37,397 nucleotides of DNA from a virus. Made by a program: the position numbers and the translations under genes. The stretch is from positions 1 through 37,397 of IMG/VR virus record IMGVR_UViG_3300042476_000164; one strand, written 5' to 3'. Within the stretch, counting starts at the first letter, position 1; each line of letters opens with the position of its first letter. The notes beneath the pieces were generated by a model that worked only from the letters and a program-made list of their open reading frames with translations, was not told the DNA's origin and ran no database searches. This document shows, in pieces, positions 20,938 to 29,247 of this stretch.

Positions 20938-21804
20938 TTACATTGACCCTGCGCGGAAATCTGCAAGAGCCTTACTTACTGATTGCTTTGCCACCGATGC
21001 ACCCTGTGTAGAATGTGCCGGAGCAGCTGCGGTAGTGGTAGTAGTTGTAGCCGGTTTAGCGACTTTCAACAGTTTGTTGTTAGCCAGAACCGCATCTGTA
21101 AAAGTACGAATATCTACGGCTTTATTTTCAATCGTAAATGGCAAATCTGGAGTTTCTGCATTAACTAATTTCACACCTTCCTCAGTGTAAACGTATTTGC
21201 CGCCTTTGTTTTTCAATTCGCGCTCCCAAACGTTACGGGCAGTCTGAACCGCAATCTCTTTATCTACGTCCAGAGCGTAGTCATAGTTCCCAAACATGGA
21301 ACTTATCTCTTTGTCAGTCAGGGTCGAAGTCCATTTCTGGTTGATTGCCTCGATCTGTTTGGCCGCATTTGATTTCTCATCATTTACTAACCGTTGAAGT
21401 TCGGTTACCTTGTCGAGTAGAGCCTTCTTTTCACCGCCCACAGCCGTCACTGATTTATCCTTTAACTCGCTTATCGCAGTGGCTAACAATTTGATACGGT
21501 TGTAACTATTCTGTTCTGCAAAGATTGTACCCTTGCTTTCCTCATCGAATCCCATCTCATCGAGTACTTCGCGCATCTTCGCATCGACACCGTTCAGAGC
21601 AGTAGCAGTAAAATGTTTCTTAATGTTTCCGTTGATCTTCGCCTCTGACTCAGTCATCAGCGAGCGGTTAAGTGCCTGAGCAAAATTATCGGGTATTGCG
21701 ATCTGCGATAATGCCGGATTCGATACAATTGCTTTCAATGCCTCATCAGACGAATCGAAATCGACACGTTCCGCAAGTTGGTGTAATGCTTCTGCTATTG
21801 TCAT
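20938..21804 (-). CDS. Scaffolding protein candidate
   Basis: The 288-residue protein is mostly helical, with a coiled-coil-like part (LLDKVTELQRLVNDEKSNAA, KQIEAINQKW) and a flexible Thr/Ala-rich stretch (ATTTTTTAAAPAHS). A basic tail closes with ALADFRAGSM. Position directly before the capsid gene and the helical plus low-complexity composition match HK97-type scaffolds. No Ser-His protease motif is seen. Scaffold is inferred from synteny. Confidence 0.65.
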   Translation of the reverse strand: MTIAEALHQLAERVDFDSSDEALKAIVSNPALSQIAIPDNFAQALNRSLMTESEAKINGNIKKHFTATALNGVDAKMREVLDEMGFDEESKGTIFAEQNSYNRIKLLATAISELKDKSVTAVGGEKKALLDKVTELQRLVNDEKSNAAKQIEAINQKWTSTLTDKEISSMFGNYDYALDVDKEIAVQTARNVWERELKNKGGKYVYTEEGVKLVNAETPDLPFTIENKAVDIRTFTDAVLANNKLLKVAKPATTTTTTAAAPAHSTQGASVAKQSVSKALADFRAGSM

Positions 21805-21806
21805 GG

Positions 21807-22007
21807 TTATGATGTTTTAACCTTAGTTGGTTCGACTGTTGTTAACTTTGATTTGATTGATGCGGCGATCTTAGCCTGATCTTCACCCTTAGTACGGAAA
21901 ATACACTCACGATCTACACCTTTTTTCATCAGCATTTCGCGTACATTCTGCTCATTAGCAGCAGGAAATTCAAACCAAAGTATGCCGTTACGAATTACCT
22001 CTATCAT
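21807..22007 (-). CDS. Small hypothetical protein, possibly leaderless
   Basis: This 66-residue protein (MIEVIRNGILWFEFPAANEQ) has a helix and a basic tail ending TVEPTKVKTS. The ATG lies 4 bases after TATATTTG, a perfect -7 box, so it may have its own leaderless transcript. It lies 19 bases after the MuF-like gene. It resembles small capsid-region proteins of unknown role. Confidence 0.6.
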   Translation of the reverse strand: MIEVIRNGILWFEFPAANEQNVREMLMKKGVDRECIFRTKGEDQAKIAASIKSKLTTVEPTKVKTS

Positions 22008-22011
22008 ATTG

Positions 22012-22019
22012 CAAATATA
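22012..22019 (-). promoter_or_regulatory. TATATTTG box abutting a start codon
   Basis: The minus-strand sequence TATATTTGCAATATG places a -7 box 4 bases before the ATG of the gene at 22007. No TTG lies at the right -33 spacing. The same 15-base arrangement appears at 9282-9268. It is a candidate internal promoter of the capsid block. Confidence 0.45.
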
Positions 22020-22026
22020 TTAATAA

Positions 22027-22950
22027 TTATTCAAACTGATCGCGCAATCTTTTAGGAACCATAGCAGTCGGAACGCCCGTCAGTTGGTGGTTACAGTTCC
22101 ACCCGCCTCGATTTATCTTGAAGTTAGCCGGATTAGTCCCGTCCTTCATTCCTTCAGGCAGTCCGGTCTTATCGTACAATGCTACCATCGTACCGCAGAT
22201 GTTCCCATCGAGCAGGGTCGGAATCTGACTGATGTGGATATACTCCAAGCAACCTCCCCGACCTGACGCATCGATAAGTTCCTTGCAGAAATCCCTTGAG
22301 GTCTGCTTGAGCGATCCTGAATACTTGAACCACTCGAATCCAAGATCATCGGTCAGTAACGAGTTATATGTCGCTGAGTACGTATTGAGCGAATCGGTTG
22401 CAATCAGACTGGCATACTTGGTCAGACTTCCATTACCACCATCCTCAGCGAGCAGGAACTTCCGAGCCTGCTCGGTGAACTCCTTACGCGTGCCGCCCGT
22501 AGTGATCGCCTGATTCAGCATCGCCCTGATCGGTGCTGATATATTCACACCCATTGCCTCTCGTCCGAGCTGATCGGTAACGGATTCGATCGCTAACTTC
22601 TGTACCTCCTTGACGATGGCAGGTGCGGTGAACTTACCTGCTACCGAAGTGAAGTACTGATTCTGAATACTCGTTACGCGCTCATAGGTATCGACTAACT
22701 TATCAAGTTCTTTCTTATACTGCCCATCAAAGATCGTATTGGTTAGTTCCTCTTTGATCTTACCAATCAGCCTGATATTCTTCATCGATGGCTTGATCCG
22801 ACCGCCTTTATCCGTTTCCAGATCAGCCGATAGTTCCAAGATACGCGCATACATATCCTGCTCAACCTTTGGCAGACGGCCATTGAACCGATCTAATGAT
22901 TCGGCTATGGTATCCTCAAGGTCTGCTATGAGTTGCTCAGGCGTTGGCAT
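22027..22950 (-). CDS. MuF-like minor head protein
   Basis: The 307-residue protein has an N-terminal helical part (residues 1-90, QLIADLEDTIAESLDRF) and a C-terminal MuF-like domain. The domain carries the conserved SGSLKQTSRDFCKEL, a central ALYDK region and the closing GGWNCNHQLTGVP, the usual R.GC.H..L.P motif with modified residues. MuF proteins attach to the portal and help DNA packaging. It overlaps the portal gene's 3' end by 14 bases. Confidence 0.8.
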   Translation of the reverse strand: MPTPEQLIADLEDTIAESLDRFNGRLPKVEQDMYARILELSADLETDKGGRIKPSMKNIRLIGKIKEELTNTIFDGQYKKELDKLVDTYERVTSIQNQYFTSVAGKFTAPAIVKEVQKLAIESVTDQLGREAMGVNISAPIRAMLNQAITTGGTRKEFTEQARKFLLAEDGGNGSLTKYASLIATDSLNTYSATYNSLLTDDLGFEWFKYSGSLKQTSRDFCKELIDASGRGGCLEYIHISQIPTLLDGNICGTMVALYDKTGLPEGMKDGTNPANFKINRGGWNCNHQLTGVPTAMVPKRLRDQFE

Positions 22951-24640
22951 TCAGTCCGATCTGTTCCCTTGCGTATCCGTTCAGTACGGTCATTTTCTCA
23001 GTATATCCTAACTGACCAAAGTCAGGGTTTTCCTGCAATGCGCGTCTTACATAATGAGCGATGTTGCTATGAATAATGAAATCCTCCTGCGTAATCGCAT
23101 CGAACGTCTTAGCCGATGCTAACTCATCAACCGATACACCTGCAAACGGATCAAGCTGAAGCTGCAAGATCGTAGCCTGCTTTGATCCCTCATCGTTGAA
23201 TTTCTTATTGATCAACTCGATCTGTGCCGCATTGATAATAGCCGGGTCAGCACCTGCCGTTGTTAGCTGCTGCAATTCGCTAATGAGCGTACTACCATTG
23301 ACCATATCGAACTGATCAGGTACAGGGATGTACGGTACAAGCGCACGAATGTCATCGGTTACACCTGAATATCTCCAAGCGCAACAGTCGTAAACTACCC
23401 CATCCATTATACGTACCACATCCTCTGCAATCGAGTGAACGAAGCTATTCAGTTCCTCACGATCTACCTGCTTTGCCGTGCCTGATTGACTAAGCGGAAC
23501 TTCTGCAAGAAACTCCATGTTAATCGAACTGAGCGCATCGTATATCATTTGCTGAATACGCTCCTGCTGAAGCCGTGCAATCTCAGTATCTTTCTGCACG
23601 TATCCCATCGGAGGGGTCGGTATCGCTGGCTCACCAGGGCGCGGTGGTGCAAGTACTAAATGCTCAAAGGGATTCAGCGGTGCAAGCCCCAGTCCTGAAC
23701 AAGCAGGACACTGAACGGGTGCTGAATTTTCACGCGGCACGTTACCGATCCCCCTGCACGTCTTACACTGCTGAGGCTGCATACTCCACATAGTACTATG
23801 GATGTGCATTACGATCTCAGCCTGCAAGTCTGAGTACTCACGAATCGCCTCGTTTAACTTTGGCACAATCGAACTGATACGGGATTCGTTCAGCATTGTG
23901 TAGGCATTCATCTCTACGTTCTGCCCGTAAGTCCATCGGATCGGCATATACCCAAGCGGATTCTCAATGTTCAGAATCTCTACGATCTTACCCATGTGAG
24001 TCAACTCATGGAATACTTGAATCACGTCAGGCTGAATTACCCAGAACCTACGCCCGTCAGTGTAGTACTTACCGTCTTTTTCGTAGTGTATTTTTTCCTC
24101 ATCTTCCAAAACGAAGTACTTGCCCTCCTTATAATCGATCACCTCATCGGCATCGAATATACGCGGATACGGTTTGAGGTATTCGTTATCCGGTACGTTC
24201 AGTTCAAGCGGAAATGTAAACACCACCGAGTTAGCATCGCACAGATACTTCTTGAACGCAATCGAAAACATCCAATTCGTGATACTGTGGTGCTTCGGAA
24301 AGTCCTCCATCAGATACCGCTCAGGCGTTTCATTCTCAGCAATTCGTGCCGGGAGATCAGGCTTGAATGATAGCATCCAGTCACCGGACTTTCGGATCTT
24401 CATCAGGCTATTATAAATCTTGCTGAATACCGGCTTAGTGATCGGTTGAAATATCTTTTTTCGATACTCATGAATCTCGCGCGTTTCAGCCGGTCTACGC
24501 TCTTCGATCAACTTTTCTGGATATTCTCCATCCGCATGAATTTCTAATGCTTCAGCCATCTCGACTGAATCATCGTAATACAGGTGACGTACCTTCTGAC
24601 TAAGATACGGTTCAATGAAATTAGGAGTAACTGCTGGCAT
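22937..24640 (-). CDS. Portal protein with DnaJ-type zinc knuckle
   Basis: The 567-residue length and position between a glycosyltransferase and MuF fit a portal. Portal features are the long central helix region (KLNEAIREYSDLQAEIVMHI), a tail rich in helices (LISELQQLTTAGADPAIINA) and a C-terminal segment LASAKTFDAITQED. Uncommonly, residues 292-314 contain two CxxCxGxG units (C292/C295 and C311/C314), the zinc pattern of DnaJ-like proteins. They lie just after the stem-like helix. This probably forms a small zinc finger on the portal crown or clip. I infer the portal function mainly from synteny. Confidence 0.72.
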   Translation of the reverse strand: MPAVTPNFIEPYLSQKVRHLYYDDSVEMAEALEIHADGEYPEKLIEERRPAETREIHEYRKKIFQPITKPVFSKIYNSLMKIRKSGDWMLSFKPDLPARIAENETPERYLMEDFPKHHSITNWMFSIAFKKYLCDANSVVFTFPLELNVPDNEYLKPYPRIFDADEVIDYKEGKYFVLEDEEKIHYEKDGKYYTDGRRFWVIQPDVIQVFHELTHMGKIVEILNIENPLGYMPIRWTYGQNVEMNAYTMLNESRISSIVPKLNEAIREYSDLQAEIVMHIHSTMWSMQPQQCKTCRGIGNVPRENSAPVQCPACSGLGLAPLNPFEHLVLAPPRPGEPAIPTPPMGYVQKDTEIARLQQERIQQMIYDALSSINMEFLAEVPLSQSGTAKQVDREELNSFVHSIAEDVVRIMDGVVYDCCAWRYSGVTDDIRALVPYIPVPDQFDMVNGSTLISELQQLTTAGADPAIINAAQIELINKKFNDEGSKQATILQLQLDPFAGVSVDELASAKTFDAITQEDFIIHSNIAHYVRRALQENPDFGQLGYTEKMTVLNGYAREQIGLNANA

Positions 24641-24645
24641 TTCCG

Positions 24646-25500
24646 TTATATAACTTGACGTTCAGATAGGTATTGTTTTTTGTGTCCTATCCGCATCGTA
24701 GGGACACCAGTTAAATATGCTACATTTGCCGCAAATTCTGCGTAGATTTTCTCTTGTGTTTTCGGTATTTCTTTGCCGCCCAAACTAAAACCGAAAAACT
24801 CGCGCTTAATTTCCATTGCCGATCTGAATCTTTGTTGAGCAGGTAACCAATAGGTCGGAGCGTATGGAATTTTGTGGGGTGCGATTCCATTTTTATCCAT
24901 TGCAAGATTAAAGAATGGCTCATCTGGACGGTCACCTGCAAACTTTCGCATCGGTAACTTATCGTCCTTATAAAATTTCATCGCATCGGTGAACATCTTT
25001 GCAACCGATTCAGACCGCTCGAAGTAAATGAACTCACTACTAAGATCGATCCAAGCCTTAACGTCATATGTAGCTTTAAGTATATCCTTATCGACCCATT
25101 CCGATATACCCTTATCAGGATCGTTGTATCCTCTGTTAGCCATTGTGAACGGTGTACCCTTCATCGATTCGCTCCATGCCCGTATATCTTGCATAGGACT
25201 GATAATAGTATCTGCATCCATGAACAGAGTGCGGTCGTACGGCGATAAGTCGTATAGCTTGAATTTAAGCATCAGCGGTAGCTTCAAACCTTTGAACGTG
25301 TACCATGAATCTTTAACCATTATCACCTTGTCAAACATCGCTAATTGACCTTCATTTAATTCACTGATCCCCTCTGCATCAGCTATAAGTGTGACGGGCA
25401 TTCCCATGTCATTAGCCTTAGACGAAACGGTTAAATTCCACGCATATCGCCCGTACAGATTATGTCCGCAGGCGATTGTAACTATTCCAAAATCCTTCAT
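24646..25500 (-). CDS. Glycosyltransferase (GT-A type, DxD)
   Basis: The 284-residue protein has a nucleotide-sugar fold: VTIACGHNLYGR at the start, VTLIADAEG, and the metal-binding FMDADTI (D95-A-D97). Further conserved-looking parts are SSEFIYFERSESV and PDEPFFNLAM. It resembles GT8/GT-A enzymes that move hexoses. It lies between tail-tip and portal genes and overlaps the previous gene's end by 4 bases. With the other two transferases and the FkbM methyltransferase it suggests glycan modification of virion proteins, which is inference. Confidence 0.75.
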   Translation of the reverse strand: MKDFGIVTIACGHNLYGRYAWNLTVSSKANDMGMPVTLIADAEGISELNEGQLAMFDKVIMVKDSWYTFKGLKLPLMLKFKLYDLSPYDRTLFMDADTIISPMQDIRAWSESMKGTPFTMANRGYNDPDKGISEWVDKDILKATYDVKAWIDLSSEFIYFERSESVAKMFTDAMKFYKDDKLPMRKFAGDRPDEPFFNLAMDKNGIAPHKIPYAPTYWLPAQQRFRSAMEIKREFFGFSLGGKEIPKTQEKIYAEFAANVAYLTGVPTMRIGHKKQYLSERQVI

Positions 25501-27146
25501 ATACAGTTGCGATTAAATATTACCGATTGTTTGCGTTGCAGTTCGATCTGTGACTGAGCCAGATTTAGCTTACCGCGATCTGCCCAGTCAGGTGCATAGT
25601 CTTTGATCGGATAGAAATACTCGACCCCATCGAAGGTTAACGTATCGCACAATAGTTGCGTATTAATTGCGTCATGCGTAGGCTCATCGCAGTAATCAAA
25701 GATACAACTATAAACCTTTTCTGACTGAGCGAATGGCCTGCGTTTCACACCATTAGACCCCTGTGAATCTTCACCCTCGTTTCGATAAGTAGGATTGAAT
25801 CTAAGTGTACGCAATCGATGCGATAAGCTGAAGTTCGCACTGAAATCAAATCCAAACGCCTGACCATCGCAGGTAGCATCGACCAGAACGGTGCAGTCAT
25901 GCGACCCCGTAGTGTAGTTGATGACCGTATCGGATATATACGATTGCTCATTACAACAATCATTAAACTGAATACGGTAGCATCCATCGGTCAGAGCGAA
26001 GTCGTTCGGCTCACCACCTGCCTCACCCGGTATTGACTGAGGGTTAAACACCATCTCGATCTTATCGTTTACATACGATGGGACGTATCCGGTTGCAACA
26101 GGTGCAAGCGTTACGGCATCGACTACGTCAATGGTGTGGCAGTTGGCGTACACATAGCCTTCAACGATTGTTAACGTGCCATCGAAATCTTTGTCTGTCC
26201 AGAATTGCAAATTATCTGAACCTACATCATCGATAATATATTCGGTAAACGTGCCGTTGGTGTTTCGGATTATTCCCGCCTGAGTGCCTAACACCGGATA
26301 GATAGATCCTGCCGTTTGGTTACTGATTGTATAAGTTAGCAATAATGTGTCATTGACAGATAAAGTTGAATTAAGACATACATCAAGAGTAGGCCAAGGA
26401 AATGTTATTGGAAACACTACATCCCATGAAGGTAAAGATGTAAATGAACCTGTTGTACCTATTACAGAATATGACCATGCAGGGCCTTTTGTCGCAGTAT
26501 CATCTGTACCAGACGATACATCAGAAGTCATTTGCCAACATTTAGCTACTTCTTGAAGTTTAATGTTTTTCATTCGCACAAAATCGCCATCGGTACCGGT
26601 TAGTCCGATTCGTATTTCATTGTAAGCATCATTTATTTGAACATATAATTCATTAACTCCAATAGTTGGATATCCATTATATAATCTATAATCACCAGAT
26701 CCTGAAAATAAAGAATTAATAAAAAAAGAACACGTCCCCTGAATATAAGAATTAACTATCTCAAATGATAACTTATAAGTTGTATGTCCATCACCGAACG
26801 GATAACATCCAACAGGGACTGTAACACTTTTAGTAAGCGTTCCCATATTTGCACTACCAGCATCAACGTAAATTACTGCATATCCAAACGCAGGATATAC
26901 GTTTGCATCTACCGCAGTCCATTCACTCGCACTGGTAAACTCTGAGTTAACCAGATACCCACCTATATCATTCATATCTGGATCACATATCGTACCCTCC
27001 TGCCCGTCGCACGAAGTATTCTGTATCTGTAACTTCCATTTCTCTTGTCCCTGCATCAGCATCGCATAGGCGCGCTGATCGTTATTCAGGCAGTCCTGAG
27101 CGGTCGCACCGAATGTGATCGGTTGGTTAGGTATAAATTCAGGCAT
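25497..27146 (-). CDS. Tail-tip protein with inserted AT-rich domain
   Basis: I start this 549-residue protein at 27146 (MPEFIPNQPITFG), which overlaps the previous stop by 8 bases. The frame is open 111 bases further upstream, but that part lies inside the preceding gene. The N- and C-terminal parts (KWKLQIQNTSCDGQ; LSHRLRTLRFNPTYRNEGED) have normal composition. Bases about 26330-26960 (residues ~60-270) are AT-rich and strand-rich, with NIKLQEVAKCW, like carbohydrate-binding domains. It is likely a tail-tip or receptor-contact protein. Confidence 0.65.
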   Translation of the reverse strand: MPEFIPNQPITFGATAQDCLNNDQRAYAMLMQGQEKWKLQIQNTSCDGQEGTICDPDMNDIGGYLVNSEFTSASEWTAVDANVYPAFGYAVIYVDAGSANMGTLTKSVTVPVGCYPFGDGHTTYKLSFEIVNSYIQGTCSFFINSLFSGSGDYRLYNGYPTIGVNELYVQINDAYNEIRIGLTGTDGDFVRMKNIKLQEVAKCWQMTSDVSSGTDDTATKGPAWSYSVIGTTGSFTSLPSWDVVFPITFPWPTLDVCLNSTLSVNDTLLLTYTISNQTAGSIYPVLGTQAGIIRNTNGTFTEYIIDDVGSDNLQFWTDKDFDGTLTIVEGYVYANCHTIDVVDAVTLAPVATGYVPSYVNDKIEMVFNPQSIPGEAGGEPNDFALTDGCYRIQFNDCCNEQSYISDTVINYTTGSHDCTVLVDATCDGQAFGFDFSANFSLSHRLRTLRFNPTYRNEGEDSQGSNGVKRRPFAQSEKVYSCIFDYCDEPTHDAINTQLLCDTLTFDGVEYFYPIKDYAPDWADRGKLNLAQSQIELQRKQSVIFNRNCI

Positions 27147-29247
27147 TGTTTGTAGTGTTTGATTCGAGTTTAACCGTTGCAGTTCCTTTGTTCCAGTTGT
27201 ATTTAAGATCGCTGATCCATCCGTATCGATCGGATTTGCCAAACATCGAGAATGCAACCCGATTGCGCGGATTGTTCTTGACGTACAGAAACTCCGATGC
27301 GGTCATAGGATAATCGAACGAATGTTCGTAAGCGATGTATTCGTTTATGTCACCTACGACTATGTTCGTATTGTTTGTAGAATTACCGATACAAGTAAAG
27401 AACGATCCGATCGCCACGTTTACGTTCTCAGTAATTGTGATAGTTCCGCCAGGATTGCCGACGTTGGTTTCAACATATGTGTTGAAGTTGCATTTATTGT
27501 CAATGTTTAACCGCCACCCTGCCAACAGATACTTGCTAAATGAAAACACCTGATTTGTGTTATTGACAAGATACGGCCCAGAATTATTTTGATTAGCAGA
27601 ATATGTCCAATTGTAACTACCAGTACAGATAGTACCAATTGGTACATTAACATCAACCGCTACGTTAGCAGGGGTATAAGTGTTATAGTCTAAACGAATT
27701 GTTACTGAATTACCACCTCCAAAACTGGATACACGTAAATTTTGTGTAAATCCCGCATTAATCGTACCCGTTACATTACCCGTTAACGTAGCATCGACAA
27801 AGACCTGAAACGTGTAGTAAGCATCAACCGGAGCAGTAAATACGTTGTCCTTTCCGATAGCACCTACCGTAGTTAGATAAACTCCGTTCGGGTCTGATCC
27901 GGGCGCATTAATATCATCATCGAAGATAACCATATCATTCACGAATGTACCAGTAGGAGCATTGTTAACAACCGTTCCGCTCGATACCGTTGCTATTCGT
28001 TGCCGCGTGAGAGTCGTTGTCTGCCACGCGTAGAAGTCCGCAGGTGTCCCATTGAACGACTGCAAAGCCGATGCAGGTATGCCGTTAGCGTATCGCTGCA
28101 ATACGTTAATATTCCGAAGCTGATCGTTATAGAACCAATCACTTGCATTAAATATGTCAGTAGCAGTGCAGATTCCAACAAGATCATTCACGTAAGTGGT
28201 AGTAATCAGAAACAAATCCTCATCGTAATAACCCGATAGATTGGTTACACAATCCTCGATTACATTAGATGAGATTATCCATTTACTAAGCAGGTCGAGT
28301 TCGTTGTCAATGTTACAGTTTATATTGTTGAATAGCTGCTCCTCACGATAGCCGATGATAGGCTGCGTTTCTGGGAATGTCAGCGATTGATCAATAGCAT
28401 TTGATCCGACTCTGATGGATGCGTATAGTTTATCCTCATTAAACTTTGTGCGAATCTTATCGATGTTTTTAAAGGCAAACGCACCGCTCGACTGGTTAAA
28501 ATAATCGATCGATTCTATCCGAACCGTGTACACTCCTGCCGCCTCATCTATGGTTATACCGATCGGAATCTTCTTGCGTACCTCTTCGTAAAGTTCTTTG
28601 AAACTGAACTGAGTTAAAGGAGGATTATTGAAAGCAGGGCCAGTCGCGCCTCTTAATTTCAATCCCGTAGTAATACACAATCCTTCCCATTCACCACCTG
28701 CGTCAAATGTATCCGATGTAAATTGTACCACACCGTCAGTCATAAATTCAACAAGATACCGGAATGCTTCGTACACTCTAACAGAATAAACAGTTCTCTT
28801 GTACACATTCGTTATAACAGCATGGCAATCGATCATATAATCGTCAACAGGTGTGATCGCTACCTTGCCCTTACTAAGTCCTGCCGTCAAGTCTGCCTCA
28901 ATAGACTTGTTGTTGTTAATCATCGCGTAGAACGAGCGATCTTCTACCTTCGTCTTAATCGTACAGATGCCTTCGTCTATCTCCGTTGCCGATAGAAATA
29001 TGCGACCCTTGAATATCTCAAGTTCAGGCGATTCGTCATCCGTTACAAGCAATTCAGAGAATCCGCAGAATCCATCAGATTCGATCAGTCCGACCAGATA
29101 CACATAACCCGAACCCATCCATTCTAATGTCGTATCACTTACAAGCAATAACGCATCGATCGATTTGTCCCGTTTTAAGTTCAGGTTGAAATCCACCCAG
29201 TTTAGGGGTGACTCCATTTCGATGCCGTCAAGATAGAATCTTACCAC
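27139..29247 (-). CDS. Large tail-tip/baseplate protein
   Basis: The 702-residue protein follows the tape measure. Its N-terminal ~200 residues (FYLDGIEMESPLNWVDFNLN, LELVTDDE-like strands) and its final part (YPMTASEFLYVKNNPRNRVA, GWISDLKYNW) match a type of Bacteroidota phage tail protein that I recall by pattern. The middle (about 27540-27790) is AT-rich and strand-rich, as in the next protein, and may be an added receptor-facing domain. It overlaps the tape-measure gene by 7 bases and the next gene by 8. The role is inferred from position after the tape measure. Confidence 0.65.
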   Translation of the reverse strand: MVRFYLDGIEMESPLNWVDFNLNLKRDKSIDALLLVSDTTLEWMGSGYVYLVGLIESDGFCGFSELLVTDDESPELEIFKGRIFLSATEIDEGICTIKTKVEDRSFYAMINNNKSIEADLTAGLSKGKVAITPVDDYMIDCHAVITNVYKRTVYSVRVYEAFRYLVEFMTDGVVQFTSDTFDAGGEWEGLCITTGLKLRGATGPAFNNPPLTQFSFKELYEEVRKKIPIGITIDEAAGVYTVRIESIDYFNQSSGAFAFKNIDKIRTKFNEDKLYASIRVGSNAIDQSLTFPETQPIIGYREEQLFNNINCNIDNELDLLSKWIISSNVIEDCVTNLSGYYDEDLFLITTTYVNDLVGICTATDIFNASDWFYNDQLRNINVLQRYANGIPASALQSFNGTPADFYAWQTTTLTRQRIATVSSGTVVNNAPTGTFVNDMVIFDDDINAPGSDPNGVYLTTVGAIGKDNVFTAPVDAYYTFQVFVDATLTGNVTGTINAGFTQNLRVSSFGGGNSVTIRLDYNTYTPANVAVDVNVPIGTICTGSYNWTYSANQNNSGPYLVNNTNQVFSFSKYLLAGWRLNIDNKCNFNTYVETNVGNPGGTITITENVNVAIGSFFTCIGNSTNNTNIVVGDINEYIAYEHSFDYPMTASEFLYVKNNPRNRVAFSMFGKSDRYGWISDLKYNWNKGTATVKLESNTTNNA

